Shown piece by piece: positions 20,601 through 30,997 of a stretch of 64,000 bases of DNA. The stretch covers positions 1,364,001-1,428,000 of the forward strand of contig BDSL01000010.1 in assembly GCA_003116995.1 (NCBI GenBank), read 5' to 3'. The notes under the pieces were generated by a model. It had not been told where the DNA came from and ran no database searches. It worked only from the letters and a program-made list of their open reading frames with translations. The translations under genes were made by a program, and so were the position numbers. The first letter of the stretch is position 1; each line of letters opens with the position of its first letter. Source of the stretch: Yamagishiella unicocca. Its lineage: Eukaryota > Chlorophyta > Chlorophyceae > Chlamydomonadales > Volvocaceae.

Positions 20601-21100
20601 TTCAACGCAACTCCCTAGTCGTGGGGTAGCATCGTTTCTGGGAGACAGAATAGGTTCGAACGGCAGCAATTGATCCGAGACTGTGATGAAACACTAGAGA
20701 GGCATTCACGTATGTAGGTAGACGCGGGCCGGTGTCTGAGCTTCGAGCGTGCTCAGACATACTGAGCGCAGATTGTAAACTGAAATCAGTCCATAATTGA
20801 GAGTTACAAAAGGTTATAGGTGGATGAAGCCTCAGCGATGCACTGAACGGTGTAAATGCGCCGAAGTTGGCGAGCCTGCACGGTGCTTACCCCACTAAAA
20901 CAAGTCGTAAGAGGTTACGACGCATTTAAAGGTATCGTCTTAAAAGGCTCGTAAGAGTCGTAGGGCCTTCTTATGCGTTAACGAACTTAGGAACCGTCAT
21001 AATGACAGCTCGTAAACGATTATGAGGGCTCTTACGAGGGCTCTTATGAAGGCTCGTAAGGCTTTTACGAGGCCTTTACGACGATTTGGCTGCCATAGGG
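20601..21100 (+). repeat. Right subterminal region and terminal inverted repeat
   Basis: A degenerate last array unit (to about 20,680), a non-coding stretch, then clustered CTCGTAAG/TTACGAG motifs (20,900-21,080) and the 28-bp terminal repeat. Confidence 0.75.
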
Positions 21101-21346
21101 CAGGCAGCGGAGTTTGTCGCCACAAACTAACAAAGTCTGGAAGAAACAGCCCTGTACTGACACATCGCTGTAAGACTAGTGCGTACCTCCGCCCATTCTC
21201 TCAACAGCATCCACAACTTGCACGTCGCAGTGTGTTGATTGCTCAGCCGTAACCGGCAGTCTTTTCGCTCTCTTCACTCCAAGAGCCGACGCACGCGCGT
21301 CGGTGCCGCGTCCGGCAGCCAGGCGGCCTCTGGAGCAGCGAATCCT
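21101..21346 (+). repeat. 3' LTR of element Y, right fragment, with CAG target duplication
   Basis: CAG at 21,101-21,103 is the duplicated target; the LTR resumes and ends GCGAATCCT at 21,346. This end is followed without any intervening base by the inverted LTR end of element C. Confidence 0.88.
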
Positions 21347-21867
21347 AGGATTCGCTGCCCCAGAGGCCGCCTGGCTGCCGGACGCGGCACCGACGCGGGT
21401 GCGTCGGCTCTTGGGTGAAGAGAGCGAAAAGACTGCCGGTTACGGCTGAGCAATCAACACACTGCGACGTGCAAGTTGTGGATGCTGTTGAGAGAATGGG
21501 CGGAGGTACGCACTAGTCTTACAGCGATGTGTCAGTACAGGGCTGTTTCTTCCAGACTTTGTTAGTTTGTGGCGACAAACTCCGCTGCCTGGGCATTCCA
21601 GGCAGCGGGCCTAGGTGCGCTCCCGAACGTGGCTAACTGCCATCCCTGGAGCACATCTACCAATGCTGCCGACACATGCCATGTGTCCGTTGGCTTCACA
21701 TCTACTGTAACGATAGCTCTAATATAACTACCGTAATTACCGGCAATCAAAGCCATGTAACCACATCTACCAGACAACGCTAACCGCAGGGCGCAACTCA
21801 TGCCCTTAGCGTACGGCAACCAACGCACTCTGCACGCGCTGTGATGGTTACGCGCTGTGTCGTGACA
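21347..21867 (-). repeat. 3' LTR of element C (521 bp)
   Basis: Starts TGTCACGACACAGCG at 21,867, ends GCGAATCCT at 21,347. Confidence 0.9.
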
Positions 21868-22249
21868 GCTGTCACGACACACAGCGTGTTGTGCAGGTAG
21901 GAGGAAAGTGATGGGGATGGTGAGGAATGACAGATGTCAGGGAATTGGGTGTCGTGACAGCTGTCAGGGGGCGGGTGAGCCTACGGAAGACTCCCCCCCC
22001 AGCTGAAACCTAGGGGAAGCTGCTCTAAGGTAGCACAGCACAACACATAGGTCCGTCTCACGGCCTAACATGGGCCTAATGGCCAACAGGTTCGTCACTG
22101 CAGAACTCCTCTCAGGAGGGCAAGCACACAAACCAGAACACGCAAGCTCAAAGGCTCAGAAACTGCAAACAGCTAACGACAAAACAGGGCCCCGCAACGA
22201 CTGGGCAACGAACTGCCCCCCCTGATCGCGCTCTACACCCAGTGCAACA
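21868..22249 (-). other. 3' untranslated region of element C
   Basis: Counterpart of 12,801-13,286 with small deletions, including loss of the stretch corresponding to 13,085-13,185. Contains the CCCCCCCTGATCG purine-tract complement near 22,217 and the palindrome at 21,853-21,886. Confidence 0.7.
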
Positions 22250-23245
22250 CTACATCATCACCCACGGTCCATCCACAGCCTCGCTCGTCCTGAGCATTTG
22301 CTTGCGAAGGCAGCGGCTCGCGAACACTACTACCCACATGCACCTCTTGCCCATGCGCCCGCGTGGCAAGCCCATGATGAGTGCTAGGCGCCCAGCCTTG
22401 GCAAGCGACTGCAGATAACCGCGACGCACGTCATGCGCGTCCGTGACATAGTGCCCAGGCACGTGAAATGCGACTACTGGAGCAAAGCTAACAGCGAGAG
22501 GCAAAGCTAGATCTAGCATGGCAAACCACGGCGAGGCTACGATCGCATCATAACCCCACACATCCTGCACACGTCTATAAAACCCAGGCTGCAGCGCATC
22601 CTCGTGACGCTCAGCTTCATGCCCCTCGAACACATCGTTGCGGTACGTCATGTACCCTTTCTGCCTAAACACGCGAGCTATGGTCCCAGTCCCACTCCAC
22701 GGATCCAGTACCCCAGTGCACTTGCTAAAGTCAACCACCTGCAGCAGCGGCTCCAGCTCCGCGGTGATTGTTGACACACACTCAGGTTGGTTGGGAGTGG
22801 CCTGGCCGGCTCGTTGCAGGAACAGTGGCCCGGCTGGCACGCGGTTGACCAACCGCCCCACCAGATTGGCTGAGGGCTCCCCGTGTGGCATGAGCTTCGC
22901 AAGTGCCCCGCGCACGCCCGCAACTGTACCCAGGTCCCACTTGTCCGGAAGCGACTCCATGCTGACTGCCAGAGCGGTGCGACTGCTGCGCCGGCCCCGA
23001 TCCTTTGCTGGTTCAGGGGCCAGATGCTTGCGCAGCTCCGCCAGTGACATACGCTCCGTGCTGCCGTCGGTATAGCGCACCTCGTAGGCCTTGGGTCGAG
23101 CATCCTGACCCAGGAAATGAGCCTCTCCCCCGAGCACAGAGTCCTCCAGCGTCACCGGGTCGGTGTACTTACGTCGTACGGCCCGCCCGTCCAGAGCCGA
23201 CGCCGCTGCCAAGCGGCGTCGCTGATCAGCGCTGAGAAAAATCTG
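22250..23245 (-). pseudogene. Element C: Tudor-like and methyltransferase-like C-terminal domain retained
   Basis: Nearly identical to 11,805-12,800 (differences include VFRQKG for VFGQKG, VWGYD for VWSYD and a QDARPK/QEARPK change). DPWSGTGT and ASPWF are kept. It is in frame with the preceding integrase zinc-finger fragment across the deletion at about 23,245, so C would still make a fusion of the integrase N-terminal domain with this module. Confidence 0.75.
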
Positions 23246-24640
23246 GCCACCAGAAGCTCGTCTGCAGGAGTCCAAGAGTGCGCCGCACCCCGAAGTGCCC
23301 CAGCTTGCTGTGCGTTTGCTCAACGATCTCCCGGCGGCGACCCGGCTCAGGTACCTCACGCGCAGTACCGTTGGGCATGATGCGGTGCAGGGTTGCCCCG
23401 GCTACATGGTACGACCAAGCGCGCTTGTTGACCCGCCGCTGCTCATCCGACGGTGGCTCCTTGCTGAAACTGCCGTGCCGCAGTAGGTGGTGCAGCTGCG
23501 TGTCGTCCCATGGGTCCGTGAGCTCCGCTGACGGCTGGAGGCCAGTGGTGGCCATGACCTCCGCGAGCTGCACTGTGCAATGCTCCAATGCTGGCGCTGC
23601 CCGCGTCGCCATTGCCAGATAAGCTGCCGGCCTATCCGCTGAGTCCAGAGACACTTCCCCCCCTGCGGAAAGGCCGGGGGCTCAATGGCATAGCGTGGAC
23701 GTAAATTCGCCATGTGATGAGGCGTGAGAAAGGCACGCTGTAAGGATTTGGGCGGCGGCAGGCAGGGAGACCCCCCGGGCCAGCCATGACCTGCCGCCGC
23801 AGCGCGTCGTCGATGCCTGCTGTGGCTGCCCCTGGCAGCCGACTGTACCGCGATTGAGTGCCGCGGCTCCCGGTTGCGCAGCCATAGGACGTGCGTGCTG
23901 GCATCGCCATAGTCCCGTAGCACCTGCTGCACCTTTTCCGGCGGTAACTTTTCCAGCATGGACCGGGTGAGGACGGCCGGATCCGCATCAGGGTGGCTGG
24001 GCAGCCAGGGCACGTTGGCGACGGGCGCGGTTGCCTGCTGTGCTGCTACTGTCGCTTCCACTGCACCGGCGGGCTTGACCTGCAGGCTGCACGCACTGCA
24101 GCCGGCCGACTGCAGCAGGCGCATGGCGGCACCCACCACGGACGTGGGCGCCTGCGCATCGAGCTCCACCGTGAACCGCGTGCCACACGGCAGGCTGACC
24201 TCAAACCTTGCGACGACCCCTGCTGCCTTGCTTGCTCTTGGCAAGGTGCTGGGCAGCTGCCCTGGCGGCTGCTGCGTGTAACCAACGGGCAGCGGGTCCC
24301 GGACGACGTTGGCGGTGTTCACCATCGCGGGCAGGGCGGGAGCAGTCGGCGGTGGCGTCGCCAGGGCTGTGGATGCGACGGCGGCGACGACGGGCACGGC
24401 TGCGGGCAATGACGGTGCAGACGGTGACGGTGCTGCGTTGACCGGCGCTGGCGACACGACGAGCTGCGGCAGAAGCGAGGGCACCTCGAGCTGCAGGTTG
24501 TGTCGCTGCTCTTGAAGCAGCTGCGCCTTGGTCGAGACAAGCGAGGTGTGCGGCCCCGCCGTTACCTCAGCCCCCCCGACCAACCTGCTGCACAACATGA
24601 TGCGCGGGTCGTACTCCTCCTCGTCGTGCTGCGCCTCCGG
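23246..24640 (-). pseudogene. Element C: fragmented pol (protease-proximal region joined to pre-integrase region)
   Basis: Two pieces. 24,640 to about 23,835 corresponds to the linker between gag and the first protease of Y (8,360-7,560). About 23,835-23,246 corresponds to the end of the pre-integrase region plus the H-X3-H part of the integrase zinc finger (1,615-1,030). The join at 23,835 removes roughly 5.9 kb (both proteases, RT, RNase H, C5-MTase-like domain). A small deletion at about 23,748 and frame changes break the reading frame. Confidence 0.75.
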
Positions 24641-25934
24641 CTGAAGTGGTGGCCATCGAGCGAGCCCCGCTCTTCGCGGCGCCAGCCCCCGACAACATCG
24701 GCGAAAGCTGATTCCGCATGTGATACAGGTTGGCGAACTCCAGCACGGCCTCGAAGGTCCACGCCGGCGCATTCCGGGCCAGGAACTGTTGGTTTACCCA
24801 GTGCTTCATTGCCTGGTCGTGTAGGCCGAAGAGAAACCACCTGGCCTTGTCCTTGGCGCAGGCATCCTCAACCGACAGCTTGTTGATGATCTCCGAGTAC
24901 CGCTGGCCGGCCTGATGTGGTGCCTCCTCGGGAAGCTGCTTGAAAGCCTCAGCTCGGCCGCGAGCCAGGGGATCGGCGATGTCGAACCGCGCCTTTGCCG
25001 CCGCGACCCAGGTGTCCCACAGGTCCGCGATAATGGCGCCGTCTGCCCTCACGTAGCCAGCTCCCAGATATGGGCGTGGCACCGCCCCCGGCGCTGCCAA
25101 CGCTTGGAAACCCTGCTCGTGTTCCGCACGGATCGCCGCGTAGGTGTCCGCCACCCAGGTGCCGAAAGGTGACGATGGCCCCACGTTGAGGACGGTTGCG
25201 TTGAACGTGATGGCCAGGATGGCTGGCTGAGCTCCCATTTGGCCATTGCACAGGACCATCTGCTTGTGCGCATCGAACCTGACCTTCCAACTTTCGAAAT
25301 CGCCTGGTTGACCCAAGTAAGGCGGTGGCTTGCTGAAGCCTCCGGGTCCCATGGTGAAAGGGCGGACGACGGCGACGGTGAAGGGCGCAGGTAGATTCCT
25401 CGTAGGTGGCTCCTCCTCGGGTGCCTCGCCTTGAAGATAACCGAGTTCAGTACCAGCCGCTGCGTCGCAAGACGGAGCGGCGTTCCTGGCCTCGTTGATC
25501 CCAGCAGCCCCGCTGCAGGATCTCAGGATGTTCCCGGCCTCGCCGGTTCCAGCAGCCTCGCTGCGAACACCTGAATTGTCCCCGGCCTCGCCGGTCCCAG
25601 CAGCCCCGCTGCGGACAAGTGGAAAGTTCCCGGCCTCGCCGGTCCCAAATGAGCCAGATGCACCAGACGAACCAGATGCCAAATGTAACGCTGGCCCGGG
25701 TTGACCGTCGGTGTTGGTCTCGTCGGTGTTGTTGTCAATCCTGGGAACGCGGGGAAGGTCCTGATCACTGGCGTCAGTAGTTGCTCGAAGCGCTTCTTGT
25801 AATGATTGATGTTCGGCGCGAAGAAGACGAGCAGCAAGACGTTCAGCAGAAGTGCCAGGCCTAGTCGCTAGAAGTGGAGACAACAACGGTATGGGAAGCG
25901 GCGCAGCCGGCTTCTCTACTTGCTTGGGTGCCAC
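24641..25934 (-). pseudogene. Element C: gag N-terminal part
   Basis: Starts at ATG 25,934 (MAPKQVEKPAAPLPIPLL) and is almost identical to Y gag over about 430 residues (one Ser-to-Arg change near residue 65). It then leaves the frame at the deletion junction at about 24,640, losing the zinc knuckle. Confidence 0.8.
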
Positions 25935-26096
25935 GATTGCTTCTCAAGCAACGAGCAAAACAGGATGGCGGCAGGACAATGCCGACTCAAGACAAATGCT
26001 GCTAGCCTCGCTAGCGCTGTCTCTATCCTACTGGTGACCCCTAGTTGCGAGACTTCGCAAACCTCAGGTTGGTCTGACGTCCAGCGGAGTTTGTCG

Positions 26097-26617
26097 AGGA
26101 TTCGCTGCCCCAGAGGCCGCCTGGCTGCCGGACGCGGCACCGACGCGGGTGCGTCGGCTCTTGGGTGAAGAGAGCGAAAAGACTGCCGGTTACGGCTGAG
26201 CAATCAACACACTGCGACGTGCAAGTTGTGGATGCTGTTGAGAGAATGGGCGGAGGTACGCACTAGTCTTACAGCGATGTGTCAGTACAGGGCTGTTTCT
26301 TCCAGACTTTGTTAGTTTGTGGCGACAAACTCCGCTGCCTGGGCATTCCAGGCAGCGGGCCTAGGTGCGCTCCCGAACGTGGCTAACTGCCATCCCTGGA
26401 GCACATCTACCAATGCTGCCGACACATGCCATGTGTCCGTTGGCTTCACATCTACTGTAACGATAGCTCTAATATAACTACCGTAATTACCGGCAATCAA
26501 AGCCATGTAACCACATCTACCAGACAACGCTAACCGCAGGGCGCAACTCATGCCCTTAGCGTACGGCAACCAACGCACTCTGCACGCGCTGTGATGGTTA
26601 CGCGCTGTGTCGTGACA
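26097..26617 (-). repeat. 5' LTR of element C (521 bp)
   Basis: Starts TGTCACGACACAGCG at 26,617 directly after LINE sequence GTGGCCCC, ends GCGAATCCT at 26,097, followed by the same CGACAAACTCCGCTG primer-binding site as in Y. Confidence 0.9.
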
Positions 26618-27614
26618 GGGGCCACTGGGGGGCAGACGGCAGGAGGCCACACGCGCCGGCCAGGCCTCGCACGGCCAGGACGGCGTGGCGAGCCCGTACG
26701 TGGGCTTCGAGAGGGAGGAGGCCGAAGCCGCCCGCGGAGGGGGGCAGGGCGAGGTAGAGCAGGCCGGCTCCGGCAGGTACACGGTTGGTGCGGGCCTGAT
26801 GCGCGGCGGGGGTGCAGCGGCGGTCGACGAAGGCGGCGGTGGTGGCCTGAAGGGCCGCCCGCAGGCCAGGGGGGGGGAGGCCGACGAACTCCATGTGGTA
26901 GAGGACACGGCTGAGGGCATAGCCCGAGGCGGCGAAGGCGCGGCCGAAGGCAGAGAGGGGCAGGGTGGCAGCACGCTGCAGACGGCTGTAGACCCGGTCG
27001 AGGTCCACAGGGTACGGTCCAGGGGCGCCCGCGGTGAAGGTGATGCCGAGGGTGGAGGCGGAGGGGACGACAGCGAGGCGGGGCGCCAGGCCGGCGTCGG
27101 GGGCGGCCAGGGGGGCGGCAGTGGCCACCGGGGTGGGGGGGAGGGGAGGGGCACTGGCGGCCGTGGGGCAGGCGGGGGGCGGGGCGGCGGCAGGGATGGC
27201 TCGGGGGCCACCGGGCAGGGGCAGGAGCTTCACTTTGCGGAGGTTGAGCTGCTGGCCCGACGCGGCGTGGAAGGTGTCCATGGCCGCCAGGAAGCGGGGG
27301 ACATCCGCAGCATCCCGGAGGAGGGGGGTGCAGTCATCCGCGTACTGGGAGGCGGTGAGGCGGAGATCGGCGAGGGAGATGCCGATGGCTTCGTGCTGCA
27401 GCCAGGAGAGGAGGGCCTGACTGGGAGCGAGGTAGAGGAGGGGCGCAGCCGGGCACCCCTGTCGAACGCCGGCAGTGATGGGCACCCAACCTGACAGGTG
27501 GCCGTTGACGAGGGCGGCAGAGCGGGTGCCCTGCAGCAGGCGTCGCACCCAGGCAAGGCAGCCAGGGCCCACACCCAAGGCATCCAGGCATTCCAGGAGG
27601 AAGGCGCGGTCCAT
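26618..27614 (-). CDS. LINE (non-LTR retrotransposon) reverse transcriptase, 5'-truncated and interrupted
   Basis: Minus strand from 27,614: DRAFLLECLDALGVG, then AGVRQGCPAAPLLYL (the conserved RQGCP block of non-LTR RTs) and QYADDCTPL (catalytic YADD, about 27,345), then the thumb-like region and GGFGLLPLEAHVRARHA, typical of algal LINE C-terminal parts. Upstream of the DRAFLL block the RT fingers are missing and unrelated sequence begins, as in 5'-truncated LINE copies. The frame ends at 26,618, where the LTR elements are inserted, and resumes at 653. Confidence 0.8.
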
Positions 27615-30600
27615 TGTAGCGAGATTTTCCCCAGACGAGTCCGTACGAAACTACCGCCGATGCCGATTTTAGCGTGTGTACACGAGTCGGACGAGCAGCA
27701 CAGACGGAACGCAGAGCCAAATGACCGATTACAGGACAGAGACTTCTAAATGGCAAAATTACAAGCGAGCGTCGGGAGGCATCGCGGAGGATGCTCGACA
27801 TGCCATTCCCTGCTGAAAAAAGCCGAGATCGTATGTCGTGAGGGCCGGGACCGTGCTGCACGAGCACCGAGCCCGTACATTCTACCGCCGATGCCGAAAT
27901 GTAGTGGCCGGAGAAACAGCTGAGACGGGCCGCATTTCCGCTCGGCCGGGAGCAGAATAAAAGTCCCCAGTACACGAAATTTACAGCGGGGGCTGGGAAG
28001 CTGCGCGCAAAAAGATCGCAAATGGACCGGGAAATAGCAGTCGCGAACGGACAGGATTGCCACCTGGCAGATGCTTATCAAGGGATCCCTCTAACGGGCG
28101 TTTTTTAGAGCAGGTGGGCCACACGAGCGCAACTCACACTGCCCTACAACGCAAGAGGAATAGCACCATGTCCATGGTACCAAATTGGGTTGGCTGTAAA
28201 AGTATGGTAGCAGACGGGGGGCCATGCGAGACAGCGCCAGCTGAGAAAACCGCGCGAATGCGCTACGCTGGTACGCCGCCTCACGATACAGGCTGGGGAC
28301 CTAAGATACCTTACGACACAACAAATGAAGTGTTTAGGTGACCTCAAACCCGGTTTACCCAGGACAAGAAGGGGCGGGGGCCATGTCCTGGACTTTAGAG
28401 ACGCAAGCCGGGCCTAACCCAAGCAGGGGGACCACAGCAAGACCAGCACACCTGAGCAGACACCCCGAAACGCACCGAAGGCACAGGGACCTCGCTCGCC
28501 GCGGCCAAGACACCTCGCCCCCGACAAGATAGACCGGCAGAAAAACCGAACATTGCACGAGCAAGGGGGCAATTCCAGAAGTGGTGCAGGCGAGGGGACA
28601 CCGGGCCGGCGCCGGCAGCCCAAGAAAGCTCCCCCCACCCATAGGCGACGAATTGCGTAGTATAATGCTGGCGTTACTGCTATGTTGGCATTTCCGGTGG
28701 CGCTGCATGCTACTGCTCTGGAAAGGTCAAGCCAGCACTAACGGCCCCAGGACCAGATGGAGCCTACCGGTATGCAGAACAGCGCGCGGGTTCCCCACGC
28801 ACAAGAATCACAACCCAGCAACCCAGCAGGTACGCCAAGGCCAGTCGTCAAGTCCCGGACAGCGCGCGAACCCATCCTCCACACGCCCTTCCATCCACGC
28901 ATACTAAACCGAAAATAAATACACGATCATCTGCTTCACGAAGAAGACGGTTCCCGTCTTTGTAGGTACTTGGTAGGAACATAGTAGCGTACCAAAGTGT
29001 GTTAGGGTGGTACCGCGATGATGAGGAAACCCAACCCTCTTACCGGTTGGGTCAACTTGTGTTTTGGACACTTATGCACGTGATTCCGTCCCTCTCAGGG
29101 CGATGTTCCGGCCCTGTTTACGGCCGCCCAAGCCTTACATGGCTGCTGAGGCTGCCCGCTCTGAAGCTGCCCGCCAGCCACTTGTAAGCTCCAGAACATG
29201 CCGGAACACATGCGTCACGTCCCCTAGTCTCTGTTAATGATATCCATCCAAACTTGCACAACAAGATGAACCGTTGGCGGCATTCACAAGTTAGTATGCG
29301 TCAGTGCGTAGGGACGACATTCAAAGGGCCCATCTGGTCACCTGCAATGTCGGCGACGCAAACGCCCGTTGACCAAACTTAGCGACTGACAGGGTAAGCT
29401 GTCGTACCGTGAGGGACTTTACAGAATGCAACCTTTCATGTACCGCAATGTAACGTTTCCCGCACGGTCCAAGACTTCCTGTGTCCCCCTGTGCAGTGTG
29501 ATATCCCCGCCTTTGTCAATTAATACCCGCATACGTCGTCCAAACCAAGAAATGCAACCCCGTGACGTCATACGTGTTTGCCTGCATGTCTGTCGTACAC
29601 GTCGTGACGGTAGTTACACAGCACCCGGGCGAGGGGTTGCACGACACGTCGACGGCATTGGGGTTCGTTTGGGTAAAGCTAGGGCTAACGTTGGGGTGAG
29701 TTTGGGGCTCAGAGTTTTAGGGTCTTCTAGGGTTAGGTCCTTCCCTGGTGACTGAGCGATGTCGCTCGCTGGGGGTTGGGCGGGAGCAAGTTGGCGGCTG
29801 CGTACTTCCGCCAACGCCGGAAGCCATTCCGCCAACGCCGGAAGCCATTGCGTGCTGGCTGCGACGCGGCTGCCCTGTGTAGTGGCTTACGGTGCAGCTG
29901 GGAGGGGGTCTGGCAGCTCCCAGGAGCCGCTACCCCCATGTGGCGGAGGCAGGTACCCTACCACAAAACTCAAAACTTCTGTTTTAAACGATTTTTTCGG
30001 ACATCCACGGGTTTCCCTCGAACCACAACCACAACCACAACCACTGGTACGAACTCCCCCTTCCCCCCGGGTTCATGCACGCCTCGCTCCGCGACTTCGA
30101 AGCCCTCTTCGACACCCTCTTCGACACCCTCCTTCATCCGTTTCGGACCCGCCCTCGTCCATCAGCCCCACGCGCCAACGCGCTGGCCGCCCCCAGTGGA
30201 CGTACGTCCCTAGCTGCCTGCTGGGCCGCCTCACTCCGCTCCGCCGTCGCCGCCCGGTGGCTGGAGCCACCTCGACAAGCGACAAACAACTCAACGTGTG
30301 TCGGATAAGACTCATAACACATGCACTCGTCACTCACTCACCGCTCCCTACCACAGCAACCAACCAACAAACTAACGAACGAACCAACCGCTCATCACGC
30401 ACCCTTCCTTCCTCCGCACGCGTCCGCTGTCCGTTTCAACATAATCGGAGGCATGGGTTGCGGTATCGGGTGCCCTTCCCCCCGCCCTCCCGCCTCTCCC
30501 CCTCCCCCCCGCCTCACATACACACAGACACACGTGGACGGTGACGCACCACACGTACCCCCCTCCCCACCACCACTTCCTAGCAAGAGTATCCTCTGGA

Positions 30601-30997
30601 GTTATCGCCCCCCGCCTCTCTCCCCTGAGCCGGCACACAATGCTGCAGTACCAGCGGCCCCCTCTCCCCCCCTCTCCCTCACCAAGCTACCTTATGGCGC
30701 ATCTAAAACGAACGCTCTCTGTTGCAGCCCACGTATCAAATCACCTCAGCAACACACAAACACACTACCTGCTACCACTCCTCTGCAGCGCCGCGCCTAC
30801 TCGCAGCCGTCCTCCCCACCGCTTCACTCCTCCCCGCCGCAGCCCTCAAGCACCACTACTGGGACCCTCTCCTCTCCTCTCCTCACCTCTCCTGGCTGCC
30901 CCCCCCTGCTTTCCCTACCACCCCCTACCCCTTACGCCCTATCCCCTACCCCCTGCTTCCCTGCCCACCCCCTACCCCCTGCTTTCCCTGCCACCCC
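27615..30997. other. Intergenic region without recognisable gene
   Basis: No convincing coding frame. Noted: two copies of CTACCGCCGATGCCGA (about 27,650 and 27,884); a 20-bp GCCAACGCCGGAAGCCATT duplication at 29,810-29,850; a type-3 intronic repeat copy at 29,970-30,022; and C-rich, low-complexity sequence from 30,470 on. The 3' untranslated region of the ABC1 kinase gene should lie in its right part. Confidence 0.5.
29970..30022 (-). repeat. Dispersed G-tract repeat, type 3
   Basis: Reverse orientation: TTTTTTCGGACATCCACGGG followed by TTTCCCTCGAACC. Similar copies: 31,962-32,012; 37,893-37,925; 47,785-47,825; 52,918-52,966; 53,694-53,722; 56,021-56,085; 60,322-60,375. Confidence 0.7.

Larger units (their letters stand above)
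13566..21100. mobile_element. DNA transposon with terminal inverted repeats, 7,535 bp, CAG target duplication
   Basis: Both ends carry a perfect 28-bp terminal inverted repeat beginning CCCTATGGCAGCC (13,566-13,593 and 21,073-21,100). The LTR sequence ATGCC-CAG-GCAGCGG is split with CAG on both sides (13,563-13,565; 21,101-21,103); removal restores a 522-bp LTR. A 3-bp duplication together with subterminal motif arrays resembles CACTA/EnSpm elements, though the terminus is CCCTA; PIF/Harbinger also makes 3-bp duplications. No DDE transposase was recognised, so the superfamily is open. Inside: subterminal TTACGAG/CTCGTAA motifs, two arrays of a GC-rich motif, a spliced minus-strand gene, an acidic plus-strand exon and a damaged tyrosine recombinase. 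Confidence 0.88.
21347..26617 (-). mobile_element. Internally deleted LTR retrotransposon C (relative of Y) with two 521-bp LTRs
   Basis: On the minus strand: 5' LTR 26,617-26,097, leader, gag start, three large deletions, methyltransferase-like end, 3' untranslated region, 3' LTR 21,867-21,347. The two LTRs are equal in length and share bases that distinguish them from Y (ACAGT instead of ATAGT; GCAATC instead of GCAGTC; GCGGG instead of GCGCG). It lacks proteases, RT, RNase H, the integrase core and the PHD finger, so it could only move in trans. Its 5' end borders the LINE after CCCC. Confidence 0.88.

Noticed and set aside
18565..20669. Long repeat proteins (145-205 residues) on both strands across 18.5-20.6 kb
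   Set aside because: They are translations of the 112-116-bp satellite; there is no start context or domain.
26685..27494. 269-residue Gly/Glu-rich plus-strand frame
   Set aside because: Antisense of the LINE reverse transcriptase, which has clear RT motifs.
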